Below are positions 24,827 to 33,099 of a stretch of DNA of 64,000 nucleotides, piece after piece. Position 1 is the first letter of the stretch. Each line of letters opens with the position of its first letter. A program made the position numbers and the translations under genes. Origin of the DNA: Sinorhizobium medicae (GTDB lineage: Bacteria > Pseudomonadota > Alphaproteobacteria > Rhizobiales > Rhizobiaceae); contig NZ_VITA01000001.1 in NCBI RefSeq assembly GCF_007827695.1, positions 124,001 through 188,000 on the forward strand, given 5' to 3'. The notes beneath the pieces were generated by a model. The model did not search any database. It was given only the letters and a program-made list of their open reading frames with translations, and was not told where the DNA came from.

Positions 24827-25168
24827 TGCTGGCTCCTTTTATCATCAAGGCGGCATTCGTCACGCGCGGCGGGTCGGCCGGACGGATATGTGCCACGGTC
24901 ATTGTTGGAGTACGGGGTCGAAGCTTTCACTGCATAGATCGGTATCAGGCACTGCGAATGCAAGGAATGGCACCTATGCGGCTACCGCATGCCCTTGCTG
25001 ATGCTGGCAACAAGGGCCTGTTTGATACGTGAACAAGGGCGGTCGCTGTCAACGCATTCAGAGCAGGATGAGAAGACGGTGCGCGCTTATTACCGCCGCA
25101 TCCCGCTCTGCCTTTCAGAATCGATTGCTCAATGATTTTAGGCCGATCCGGCCTGAAATCATAGTGAT
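24827..25168. other. Intergenic stretch ending in a mosaic repeat
   Basis: No gene is supported in these 342 bp. The left part (24827-25040) shows nothing beyond the upstream region of the gene ending at 24826. The right part is the RIME-like repeat described separately. Confidence 0.5.
25059..25168. repeat. RIME-like rhizobial intergenic mosaic element
   Basis: Two palindromes lie side by side. CAGAGCAGGATG at 25059-25070 pairs with CATCCCGCTCTG at 25099-25110 (one mismatch). GATTTTAGGCC at 25134-25144 pairs with GGCCTGAAATC at 25150-25160 (one mismatch). Length, order and the AGAGCxGGATG motif fit the RIME class described in Rhizobium and Sinorhizobium. It reaches the stop codon of the next minus-strand gene, where it may act as a 3' end hairpin. 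Confidence 0.7.
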
Positions 25169-25540
25169 TTAAGAAGCTTCGACCCCTCGCCGCACCAGCC
25201 ATGCCTTCAGCGCAACCGCATTGTTGCGCGCCTCGTCGCGCGCTGCGTAAAGCAGCGTTACCGGTCCGCGCGCCATCAGGCCGCCTAGCTCCACGACGGC
25301 CGCCTGCGCCGCCGCGCCCTCGAGCTCCTCCGCATAGTTCGCGCAAAACGCGGCCCAATCCTCGGGCTTCCCATGGAAGCGCTTCCGTAGCGCGTCACTG
25401 GGGGCAATGTCCTTCAGCCAGAGGTCGATCTCAGCCTTCTCCCTGGCGATGCCCCGCGGCCAAAGGCGGTCGACGAGAACGCGCATGCCGTCGGACGCCT
25501 CCGGCGCCTCGTAGACCCGCTTCAACAGGAGTGATGCCAT
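25169..25540 (-). CDS. DUF488 family protein
   Basis: A 123-residue protein of the DUF488 family, with the hallmark RVLVDRLWPRGIAREKAEIDLWLKDIAPSDALRKRF followed by VTLLYAARDEARNNAVAL. Function is unknown; some members are linked to stress. The start at 25540 (GGAG upstream) is preferred over 25576 because MASLLLKRVYEAP is the common family terminus. It lies 78 bp downstream of the EF-hand gene on the same strand and may share its stress promoter. Confidence 0.9.
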   Translation of the reverse strand: MASLLLKRVYEAPEASDGMRVLVDRLWPRGIAREKAEIDLWLKDIAPSDALRKRFHGKPEDWAAFCANYAEELEGAAAQAAVVELGGLMARGPVTLLYAARDEARNNAVALKAWLVRRGVEAS

Positions 25541-25618
25541 TCGAACTCCGCGAGAAACCCCGGTCGGGCGAACCACTCCGGAGAAGAGAACCGCTTCATC
25601 GAGCGTAACTGAGCCTTC

Positions 25619-26101
25619 CTAATTACGGAAGAAGCCCTGTATCTCGTCCGGCGTGACCTTGCCGTCGCGGTTGATGTCCACCTTGTCGAATATCCGTTTA
25701 TGGATGGTGCTGATCTCTTCGAAGGAAAGGGCGCCGTCATTGTCCGCATCGGTGATGGCGAACATGACCTTCATCATCTGCCGATGCATCATCTGCCGGT
25801 GCATCATCGCGCCTCCCATTCGGTCGCGGTGCCGCATCCGATCGCCGTGCATGCGGTCGCCGCGCTTTCCGTCGCCTCGGATCATGTCCTCGCGCATCCT
25901 GTCTGGCTGTTCCTGTAGGGCAGCCCCTCCGGTCCCCTCCTCATCGCCGGTTGGCATATCCGGCTCGATGACCTGGTCCGTGGCCGGCATTTCCCCCGTC
26001 GGCGGTACCGGAGCGGGTGCCTGCGCGACTGCCGCGCTTGTGGTGCCGATGGCCATGAGAGCGGCAAGAGCGGCCGCGGCGGGAAATTTCATTCGTGACA
26101 T
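25619..26101 (-). CDS. Secreted EF-hand protein
   Basis: A 160-residue protein with a Sec signal (cleavage near AVA-QAP), a Pro/Glu-rich linker, a low-complexity Met/His/Arg region (RGDRMHGDRMRHRDRM, then MMHRQMMHRQMM, residues about 90-125) and two C-terminal EF-hands. The calcium loops read DADNDGALSFEE and DINRDGKVTPDE, both with complete ligand positions. The Met/His repeats could bind copper or another soft metal (inference). GGGAGGAG precedes the ATG at 26101. A perfect EcfG promoter lies 101 bp upstream. Confidence 0.9.
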   Translation of the reverse strand: MSRMKFPAAAALAALMAIGTTSAAVAQAPAPVPPTGEMPATDQVIEPDMPTGDEEGTGGAALQEQPDRMREDMIRGDGKRGDRMHGDRMRHRDRMGGAMMHRQMMHRQMMKVMFAITDADNDGALSFEEISTIHKRIFDKVDINRDGKVTPDEIQGFFRN

Positions 26102-26201
26102 TTGAATCTCCTCCCTGGATTGCGCGTCAGGAGTGCTGCGGCGCGAGACCCCCAATCGGCTCGGCGGCCCTCCGCATCATCGTCGCGCTCCATTATGTGC
26201 T

Positions 26202-26226
26202 AACGAAGTGGCCGTAGAGTGGTTCC
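26202..26226 (-). promoter_or_regulatory. EcfG/RpoE2-type promoter of EF-hand gene
   Basis: On the minus strand GGAAC (26226-26222) is followed after exactly 16 bases by CGTT (26205-26202), the general-stress sigma-factor consensus of alphaproteobacteria. Downstream lies the EF-hand gene, then DUF488. Confidence 0.8.
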
Positions 26227-26239
26227 GATACCGGAGGCC

Positions 26240-27664
26240 TCAAACCAACGTTCCACCGCGAACCGCACGCCAGGTGGCAATGATCGCCTCGGCAGTCATC
26301 TCGCCCGCTTGATCGTCCGTCAGCCATGAGATGACCGAAAGTCGCATCACCTTGCGTCCGCGCCAGACGGCGCCGCCGGCGAAACAGGTACCGTCGGCCT
26401 GCAACCGGGCGATCGCCGCCTGGGTCAGCCGGTCGGATTCTTCGCCGGGCAATGCCGCTCCGAAGCGCACGAGGACCTGATTGAGGACGACTTCGTTTAG
26501 AACATTTATCCCGTCTTCTACGGTCAACCGTTCGGCGATGGCACGGGCGACACGGCAATGGCGGTCGACCATGGCGGCGATGCCCTCGCGGCCAAGATGT
26601 TTGATCATCGCCCAGGTGGCAAAGCCGCGAGCTCGGCGCGACAGTTCGGGCACGAAATGGCTTGGGTCCCGTTCGCCTTCGTCACTTGGCGGCAGGTAGC
26701 TCGCGGCGATCGTCATCGCCCGACGATGCGCCTCCTGATCGCGAATGATGGCATATCCGCAGTCGTAGGGCGTCTGCAGCCATTTGTGGCCGTCGGTCGC
26801 CCAGGAGTGGGCCTGCTCGGCGCTCTTCGTCAGCGCCCGTTTGCTGGGCGCGGCGCGCGCCCAGAGGCCGAATGCGCCGTCGACATGAACCCAGGCGCCT
26901 ATATCTCGGGCAATCGGCATGATCCCGCTGAAATCGTCGAAGGCACCCGTATTGATCTGCCCTGCCTGGAATATTGCAATGCAGGGACCGGTCATCTTCG
27001 TGGCTGCGCCCGCGAATGCCGGTGCGGCAATGCGGCCCGTGTGATCGGTCTCCACGCGAACGACGCGGTCGTGCCCGAAACCCAGAAACTGCAGCGCCGA
27101 AAAAACCGTCGCATGCGCATCGTCGCCGATGAGTACCGAGACCGGCGGCGCGCCAAAGAGGCCCTGCGCCTCGACGTCCCATCCGCACTGCCGCAGCACC
27201 TCTCCGCGCGCGGCGGCAAGGCAGATGAAATTGGCGAGAGTCGCCCCGGTCGCAAACCCGACGGAACTTTCCCGCGGCAGGTCGAGAAGGTCGAGCAGCC
27301 AGTTCGCCGCGACCGCTTCCGCAGCGGCGGCGGCCGGCGCAGCATGGTGGTTGCCGGCGTTCTGGCCCCAGGCGCTGGTCATCCAGTCCGCCGCAACCCC
27401 GACCGGATGCGAACCGCCGATGACCCACCCGAAGAAACGCGGCCCGACCATAGCGTGGAGCCCGGGTTCAGCCTTCGCGGCAAGGTCGCCGATTACTTCG
27501 GCACCGGCGCTTCCCTGTTCCGGCAGCGCCTCGCGAAAGGTCGCCAGCGCTGCCGGATAGGATAGCTCCGGCCGTTGCGGAAGCTCCGTTATCTTCTCGC
27601 GGAACCGCGCGGCGTGTCCCGCCGCGCATTGAAAAATTTCGCGGGCCGATACCTCTTCCATCAC
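26240..27664 (-). CDS. Group II PLP-dependent decarboxylase
   Basis: A 474-residue enzyme of the pyridoxal-phosphate decarboxylase group II (aromatic amino acid/glutamate decarboxylase-like). The PLP regions are clear: SVGFATGATLANF, HVDGAFGLWAR (Asp pairing with the pyridine nitrogen) and TDGHKWLQTPYDCG with the Schiff-base Lys. The substrate may be an aromatic amino acid or a related compound; it cannot be fixed from sequence. The FAD oxidase gene ends 36 bp upstream on the same strand, so the pair is likely one operon with coupled chemistry. Confidence 0.9.
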   Translation of the reverse strand: MMEEVSAREIFQCAAGHAARFREKITELPQRPELSYPAALATFREALPEQGSAGAEVIGDLAAKAEPGLHAMVGPRFFGWVIGGSHPVGVAADWMTSAWGQNAGNHHAAPAAAAAEAVAANWLLDLLDLPRESSVGFATGATLANFICLAAARGEVLRQCGWDVEAQGLFGAPPVSVLIGDDAHATVFSALQFLGFGHDRVVRVETDHTGRIAAPAFAGAATKMTGPCIAIFQAGQINTGAFDDFSGIMPIARDIGAWVHVDGAFGLWARAAPSKRALTKSAEQAHSWATDGHKWLQTPYDCGYAIIRDQEAHRRAMTIAASYLPPSDEGERDPSHFVPELSRRARGFATWAMIKHLGREGIAAMVDRHCRVARAIAERLTVEDGINVLNEVVLNQVLVRFGAALPGEESDRLTQAAIARLQADGTCFAGGAVWRGRKVMRLSVISWLTDDQAGEMTAEAIIATWRAVRGGTLV

Positions 27665-27700
27665 GCCTCCAGCCGTTGTGCTACGAACGAAGCGGCCAAT

Positions 27701-29140
27701 TCAGGCCGCTCCGCGTTCCTGGATCGGCCGCACGTTCTGGTTCATCCTGAAGAGATTGAGCGGATCATAGCGCCGCTTGATTTCTACGAGCCGGCCATAA
27801 TTGGCGCCATAGGCCGCCTCGACCCGGTCTATCTCGTCCTCCGGCATGAAATTGACATAGGCGGTGCCCGCGGCATAGGGCTTGGCTGCTTCGAAAAGAT
27901 GGCGTGCCCAGTCGATACAGACCTGATCCTGATCAGGATCACGCCAGCGGCCGTGCACGTTCATGACGAAATGCGAGCTGCGCTGCGGGAAAGCGGTCTC
28001 CTCGGCGGCGACGCGGCCGGCGGCGCCGCCGACATGGCCGATGAATATCTCGCATTCGGGACCGGGCAATTTTCTGATGGCTTCGGTGAGGACGCCGATC
28101 GCCTGGTCGGACAGCTCCATGAAGTCGTGGCTCTTCCAATAATTGCGGGCGCCGGGCGCGAGCAGGGGATCGAAGGCCTGCTGCCAACCGGCGAATGGAT
28201 GCGGCGATACCACGTCTGCGATGGGATTGCCGATCGCCCGCAGTCCCGCCATTGCCTTCTCTCCTGCTTCGAGATCGCCGCAATGGCACATGGCGAGCAC
28301 GACAACCTCCTTGCCGTGCCAATCGGCCGGAAGGAAGGGCAGCGGCGGCGCCTGCCGCATCACCACCCAGCAGGTGAGCTCGTCCGGAGCATTTTCGAGC
28401 GCCTGCCTGTATTGCTGCAGAACGCTCTCGGCATCGGCAAAGGGATGGACGACGAGCCCGGAGAGCACCTCCGGGCCGAGTTCGTGCAGGCGGAATTCGA
28501 AGGCGGTCACAACCCCGAAGTTCCCGCCGCCGCCCCTGATAGCCCAGAAGAGGTCCCGGTGCTCGGTCGGGCTGGCGCGCACCAGTTCGCCATTCGCGGT
28601 GACCACATCTGCCGAAAGCAGGTTGTCGATCGTCAGTCCGAATTTGCGCGTGATCCAGCCGAAGCCTCCGCCGAGCGTCAGGCCGGCAATACCGGTGGTC
28701 GAATTGATGCCGGTCGGCAGACCCAGGCGGAAGGCCTGCGTCTCCATGTCGACTTCGGCAAGCGTTGCTCCAGGCTCGACCCAGGCCGTCTTCGTCGTCT
28801 GGTCAACCCGGATCGACTTCATCGGCGTGAGGTCGATCACCAGACCGCCGTCGCAAACCGCGTTGCCGGCGATGTTGTGGCCGCCACCACGCACTGCGAG
28901 TAGCAACTGGTTCTCCGCCGCGAAACGAACCGCATTGACGACATCGGCGGCTCCGGCGCATTGCACGATCAGGCCGGGCCTGCGATCGATCATGCCATTC
29001 CAGACCGTGCGTGCCTCGTCATAGGCGGCATCGGTCGCCATCAGCACGCGTCCTCGCAGCCGCCCGGCAAAAGCCTCGATCGCCGCGGCGCTGACCATTG
29101 TTATTCCGTTTTGCAGATTGGTGAGGCTCATGTCATTCAT
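27701..29140 (-). CDS. FAD-linked oxidase, berberine-bridge type
   Basis: A 479-residue flavoprotein of the FAD_binding_4/BBE family. LLLAVRGGGHNIAGNAV carries the His that often links FAD covalently. GLTLGGGFGWITRKFGL and GGGGNFGVVTAFEFRL complete the FAD domain. The BBE tail is present (NLFRMNQNVRP). Such enzymes oxidise sugars or plant-type alkaloids and aromatic compounds. No signal peptide is seen. GGGAGAG lies before the ATG. It is the first gene of a probable two-gene operon with the PLP decarboxylase. Confidence 0.9.
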   Translation of the reverse strand: MNDMSLTNLQNGITMVSAAAIEAFAGRLRGRVLMATDAAYDEARTVWNGMIDRRPGLIVQCAGAADVVNAVRFAAENQLLLAVRGGGHNIAGNAVCDGGLVIDLTPMKSIRVDQTTKTAWVEPGATLAEVDMETQAFRLGLPTGINSTTGIAGLTLGGGFGWITRKFGLTIDNLLSADVVTANGELVRASPTEHRDLFWAIRGGGGNFGVVTAFEFRLHELGPEVLSGLVVHPFADAESVLQQYRQALENAPDELTCWVVMRQAPPLPFLPADWHGKEVVVLAMCHCGDLEAGEKAMAGLRAIGNPIADVVSPHPFAGWQQAFDPLLAPGARNYWKSHDFMELSDQAIGVLTEAIRKLPGPECEIFIGHVGGAAGRVAAEETAFPQRSSHFVMNVHGRWRDPDQDQVCIDWARHLFEAAKPYAAGTAYVNFMPEDEIDRVEAAYGANYGRLVEIKRRYDPLNLFRMNQNVRPIQERGAA

Positions 29141-29448
29141 GATTCGCTCTCCCGCGGTGAACGCCCCTGCAGCGCAGTGCAGCGCGTCTTGTCGGACGCG
29201 CGAGGTCCGTCAGTCGGCAATGATTAACGGACACATGGAGCTGCGGCCGGCATTCTGCGCCTTTGCCCTGCACCCGGCAAGCAAACCCGCTGTGGCCGGC
29301 CATAGTCATTTGGGGTTACATGGGGGCGCAAACATCCGGCCTTCACCGCGATTTCTTGCAATCCCGGCTAAAATGCTCCAATGAACCGCCGGCGCGGACA
29401 ATCCGCCAGACCGCGGTCGAAGGCAGCTTGAAGGGGAAAGTCGTGGCA
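29141..29448. other. Intergenic stretch with no supported gene
   Basis: These 308 bp hold the divergent upstream regions of the FAD oxidase and of the sugar-nucleotide gene scar. The short frames present lack ribosome sites. I saw no hairpin or known promoter motif. Confidence 0.5.
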
Positions 29449-29763
29449 TGAAGGTCGTCATTCTCGCCGGCGGATACGGGACCCGAACGCGGCGTCTTCT
29501 CGCGTTTCTTCTGCCGGAACGAGTTGAGCGACTTCGGCACCGGCGGATCGATCGCGCAGATCAACTACACCCTGACGCGAGAGAAGGGGACGATCCGCGG
29601 CATGCACTACCAGCGGCCGCCCCATGACGAAGCCAAGTTCGTTTCGTGCCTGGAGGGCGTCATTTTCGATGTCGCCATCGACATAAGGCCGGATTCGCCC
29701 ACTTATCTGCAATGCTACGGCGAGATACTGAGCGCCGAGAACGCCAGATCGAACCGAGTCTGA
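29449..29763 (+). pseudogene. Deletion scar: rfbF start fused to rfbC fragment
   Basis: ATG at 29449, with a good GAAGGGG site, opens MKVVILAGGYGTR, the invariant start of glucose-1-phosphate cytidylyl- or thymidylyltransferases. After about 45 bases homology switches, in another frame, to the middle of dTDP-4-dehydrorhamnose 3,5-epimerase (TREKGTIRGMHYQRPPHDEA, then FDVAIDIRPDSPTYLQCYGE), which stops at 29763 far short of its full length. Both parts are non-functional. The structure is what an internal deletion of an O-antigen/deoxysugar operon leaves behind. Confidence 0.75.
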
Positions 29764-29879
29764 AGGCGGGCTCAATCCGCTCGACCCGCGTCTTGCCATT
29801 TCCTAGCCGCTCGAAATGGCCCAGATGTCCGAGCGCGACCGAGCCTTCGCCTTCATTCCTGGCTGAAGCCGCCTTGCCT

Positions 29880-29911
29880 TGGAGCCTTTCCAGTCTAGTT
29901 GGAAGGCTCTA
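29880..29911 (-). terminator. Weak terminator after iron ABC ATPase gene
   Basis: An imperfect hairpin (GAGCCTTTCCA against TTGGAAGGCTC) overlaps the stop codon of the ABC ATPase gene on the minus strand. There is no strong T run, so it may be a stabilising hairpin and not an efficient terminator. Confidence 0.4.
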
Positions 29912-30670
29912 ACCGAGAGCGATGGAATCGTCGACGATGATGACGGGCCGGCCTCGCGAGCAGGCTTCGACGCGCGCTTCGACACGGTAGACGGATTTCA
30001 ACATGTCGGCAGTAACGACCGCGTGCGTCGGGCCGCTTGCAACCACCGAGCCGTCGCTGATCACGATCGTGTCTTCGCAATAGCGCAGCGCATGGTTCAG
30101 GTCGTGCAGCGCGATCAGAACCGCCATGCCTGATTGTGTCGCCAGGCGCTTCATGAAGCCGAGCACTTCGATCTGACGGAAGAGGTCGAGCGCGGAGGTC
30201 GGCTCATCCATCAGGAGGACCTCCGGCTTGCGCACGAGCGCCTGCGCGATCGAGACGAGCTGGCGCTGTCCGCCGGAAAGCTCGCCGAGGCCGCGGAAAG
30301 CAAGTTCGTTGATCTTGAGCGCCGCGAGAACGCGATCGATCTCTTGCAGTTCGCCGTCCTTCACCTTCCAACCCGAGCCCTGTTTGGCGGAAAGCAGGAC
30401 CGACTCGTAGACGGTCAGGACGGCATTGGCGCCGGTGTCCTGCGGCATGTAGCAGATAGCCTCTGAACCCTTGGCCGTGTCGGAGAGATGGACGAGGCCG
30501 GGACCGGCGGCCAGGCCGGCGATCCGCTTGAACACCGTCGATTTCCCGGCCGCGTTCGGGCCGATTACGGCGGTGAGCTGTCCGCCTTTCAATACCCCTG
30601 TATTGATGTCGGATAGAACCACGCGCCGACCATACGTCGCGCCTACATCCTTGAGGGCGAGGCTTACCAT
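29909..30670 (-). CDS. Iron-siderophore type ABC transporter ATPase
   Basis: A 253-residue ATPase of the FecE/FhuC family. Walker A (GPNAAGKST), the signature (LSGGQRQLV) and Walker B (VLLMDEPTSALD) are all intact. It energises uptake of a ferric siderophore, haem or cobalamin-like ligand with the permease and binding protein upstream. It overlaps the permease gene by 7 bp, and the order (binding protein, permease, ATPase) is typical. Cytoplasmic face of the inner membrane. Confidence 0.93.
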   Translation of the reverse strand: MVSLALKDVGATYGRRVVLSDINTGVLKGGQLTAVIGPNAAGKSTVFKRIAGLAAGPGLVHLSDTAKGSEAICYMPQDTGANAVLTVYESVLLSAKQGSGWKVKDGELQEIDRVLAALKINELAFRGLGELSGGQRQLVSIAQALVRKPEVLLMDEPTSALDLFRQIEVLGFMKRLATQSGMAVLIALHDLNHALRYCEDTIVISDGSVVASGPTHAVVTADMLKSVYRVEARVEACSRGRPVIIVDDSIALG

Positions 30671-31731
30671 GCGCGCTTCCTGTTGGTGAATATCAGCACG
30701 AAGAAGAAGGGAACGCCGACGAGCGCCGTGATGATGCCGATCGGCAGCACGGCACCGGGAATGAGCGTCTTGCTGACGACGGATGTGACGGAAAGCAGCA
30801 GCGAGCCGCAGAGGACGGAGGCCGGCAGGAAGAAGCGCTGGTCTTCACCGACAAGCATGCGGGCAATATGCGGCCCTACGAGGCCGACGAAGCCGATCGT
30901 GCCGACGAAGGAGACCGGTATCGCGGCAAGCAGGCTTACCGTGAGCATCGTTTCGAGCCTGAGCCGCCGGACATCGATGCCGAAGCTCGCCGCCTTGTCT
31001 TCACCGAGCCTCAGCGCCGTCAGCGCCCAGGCGCGGCGCGCGAAGACCGGCACCGCGACGAGCAGCACCGCGGCGGTAACCCAGACCTTCGGCCAGGTTG
31101 CCTTGGTGAGGCTCCCCATGGTCCAGAACACGACCGCCGCGAGCGCCTGTTCGGAGGCGAGATATTCGAGCAGCGACAGGGCCGCATTGAATGTGAAGAC
31201 GAGCGCGATACCGAGAAGAACGATCGTTTCGACGGTGACGCCGCGCATGGTTGAGGCAAAATGAATGAAAAGCGCCGCCACCATCGCCATCAGGAAGGCG
31301 TTGATTGGCACCATGTACTGAACGGCGACCGGGAAAACAGCAACGCCGGCAACGAGCCCGAGTGCTGCTCCGAAGCCGGCAGCTGCCGAAATGCCGAGCG
31401 TGAACGGGCTCGCCAAGGGATTGGCCAGAATAGTCTGCATCTGCGCGCCGGCAAGTGACAGCGAGGCGCCGACCGTCACCGCCATCAGTGCAATCGGCAT
31501 GCGTATGTCCCAGATCACCACGCGGAGCTGGTCGCCCACAGTCTCGGCCCAAAACAGCGCGGTCAGGACGTCTGAAAGCGGGTAGTTCGCCGGGCCGAGC
31601 GCCATGTCGACGGCCACGGAGACGAAAAGCGCTGCAAGCAGACCGGACAGCATGACGAGCCGGCGAACGACGAGAGCGCGGTAGCGACCGCGCCCTTCGA
31701 TGCCTGCGATTTCCTCGGCAATGGCGGTCAT
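30664..31731 (-). CDS. FecCD-family ABC permease
   Basis: A 355-residue permease of the BtuC/FecCD family with about ten membrane segments (e.g. SLAGAQMQTILANPLASPFTLGIS and VGTIGFVGLVGPHIARMLVG). The latter carries the loop that contacts the ATPase. A single permease gene suggests a homodimeric channel. It lies 129 bp downstream of the binding-protein gene, with a hairpin between them, and overlaps the ATPase gene. Confidence 0.93.
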   Translation of the reverse strand: MTAIAEEIAGIEGRGRYRALVVRRLVMLSGLLAALFVSVAVDMALGPANYPLSDVLTALFWAETVGDQLRVVIWDIRMPIALMAVTVGASLSLAGAQMQTILANPLASPFTLGISAAAGFGAALGLVAGVAVFPVAVQYMVPINAFLMAMVAALFIHFASTMRGVTVETIVLLGIALVFTFNAALSLLEYLASEQALAAVVFWTMGSLTKATWPKVWVTAAVLLVAVPVFARRAWALTALRLGEDKAASFGIDVRRLRLETMLTVSLLAAIPVSFVGTIGFVGLVGPHIARMLVGEDQRFFLPASVLCGSLLLSVTSVVSKTLIPGAVLPIGIITALVGVPFFFVLIFTNRKRAW

Positions 31732-31829
31732 CTTGCTGCGCCTTCTGAAAGCGAGAGGAAAGGATCGGGCCGGTGGACGATCGATAAGACTTCTCTCAGC
31801 ATCCGCATTCGAACCTCGCGAACAGGAAA

Positions 31830-31851
31830 TCGGAGGGCTCAGCCCTCCGAT
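31830..31851 (-). terminator. Intercistronic hairpin after binding-protein gene
   Basis: TCGGAGGGCT followed by AGCCCTCCGA forms a nearly perfect stem ten bases after the stop of the binding-protein gene. Such hairpins typically stabilise the 5' message and reduce transcription into the permease gene, giving more binding protein than transporter. Confidence 0.7.
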
Positions 31852-31860
31852 CCTTGTGTC

Positions 31861-32994
31861 TTACTGGCTGACGTTCAGGGAGACGAAGTAGCCGCTCTTA
31901 TAGGGCAATGGCAGGAAACGCTCGTGCAATTCCTTAAACGTCGCCTCGGGATCGAGGTCCTTGAAGAGGTCCGGGTGCAGCCACTTGGCCATCTGCTGAA
32001 TGGCCACGAACTGATAGGGGTTGTTGTAGAACTGGTGCCAGATAGCGTGCACGTTGCCGTCCTTGACCGCCTTCACACCCGTAAAAGCCGGACGTTTGGT
32101 GAGAGCTTCAAGCTTGAGCTGGGCCTCTTTCTCGTCGGCGCCATAGCCGACGCCGACCCAGGCGCCGCCGGGTACATAACCTTCCCAATTGCCGCCCGTG
32201 ATGATGATCTGGTCGGGGTTGGAAGCGATGACCTGCTCCGGGTTGACGGTGCCGAAGGTGCCGGGAATGATGTCCTTCGCCATGTTCACCCCACCGGCAA
32301 ACTCGACCATCCTGCCGAAATTCTCGTTGCCGAAGGACATGCAGCAATCTTCGGAATAGCCGCCGGCCCGTTCGACGAAGACGAGCGGCTTCTTCGGATC
32401 GGCTTTGGCGAGGGTAACGGTCACCTTGACGATACTATCGGCGCGGAACTGAATGAATTCCTCGGCCTTTTCTTCCTTGCCGAAGAGCTTGCCGATGATC
32501 CGCATGCTCGGTTCGGTATTCTCCATCGGCTTTTCACGGAAATCTACATAGACGAGCGGGATACCAACCTTTTCGAGCTTCTCGATATAGCCAGCCTCCT
32601 CCGTCGCCGTTTTGGCGTCGATGTTCAGAAGCATGACGTCAGGCTTCAGCGCCACTGCCTGTTCGATGTCGAAGGTTCCTTCCTTCATGCCTCCGAAAGT
32701 CGGCAGCTTGGCGATGTCAGGATATTTGGCGAGATAGGCCGCGTAGCTTTCCGGGTCCGCCTTGGCAAGATCGTCGCGCCAGCCGACGATGCGCTTGAAC
32801 GGTTCGTCCTTGTCGAGCGCCCCGACGAAATAGATCTGGCGGCCCTCTCCGAGAATCACATGCTTGACGGGCACATCGACTTCGACCTCGCGGCCGGCCA
32901 CATCCGTCACCTTGATCGTGTCGGCGAAGGCTGCACTTGAAATCAGCACGCAGAAACCCGCAGCGGCAGCGGCCAGCATATTGATAAGCTTCAT
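31861..32994 (-). CDS. Iron-type ABC substrate-binding protein
   Basis: A 377-residue periplasmic protein of the FecB/FepB family with a Sec signal (cleavage near AFA-DTI). Domain order is that of the cluster A helical-backbone binders: TIKVTDVAGREVEVDVPVK at the start, and NPDQIIITGGNWEGY in the middle. The ligand could be a siderophore, haem or another chelate; Cys-Cys in EDCCMSFGNENF is unusual. AGGAGCAGGG precedes the ATG. A RirA-type iron box lies 43 bp upstream. Confidence 0.92.
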   Translation of the reverse strand: MKLINMLAAAAAGFCVLISSAAFADTIKVTDVAGREVEVDVPVKHVILGEGRQIYFVGALDKDEPFKRIVGWRDDLAKADPESYAAYLAKYPDIAKLPTFGGMKEGTFDIEQAVALKPDVMLLNIDAKTATEEAGYIEKLEKVGIPLVYVDFREKPMENTEPSMRIIGKLFGKEEKAEEFIQFRADSIVKVTVTLAKADPKKPLVFVERAGGYSEDCCMSFGNENFGRMVEFAGGVNMAKDIIPGTFGTVNPEQVIASNPDQIIITGGNWEGYVPGGAWVGVGYGADEKEAQLKLEALTKRPAFTGVKAVKDGNVHAIWHQFYNNPYQFVAIQQMAKWLHPDLFKDLDPEATFKELHERFLPLPYKSGYFVSLNVSQ

Positions 32995-33036
32995 CGTTCC
33001 CTGCTCCTTCGAAATTCGGTGCCTTCTAATATTTCA

Positions 33037-33051
33037 TGACTTTACCGGTCA
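33037..33051. promoter_or_regulatory. RirA-type iron-responsive box
   Basis: TGA at 33037-33039 and TCA at 33049-33051 are separated by exactly nine bases, matching the rhizobial iron-responsive operator (TGA-N9-TCA) bound by RirA. It lies midway between the divergent iron binding-protein gene and the methyltransferase gene, so both may be derepressed under iron limitation. Confidence 0.7.
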
Positions 33052-33099
33052 ACATATATCTTTTAGAACGCTTCCAAACAGGACAAACCGGGACCCAAA

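Noticed and set aside
27575..28903. 442-residue plus-strand frame
   Set aside because: Antisense to the PLP decarboxylase and FAD oxidase genes, whose motifs are intact. Long antisense frames are common in GC-rich DNA.
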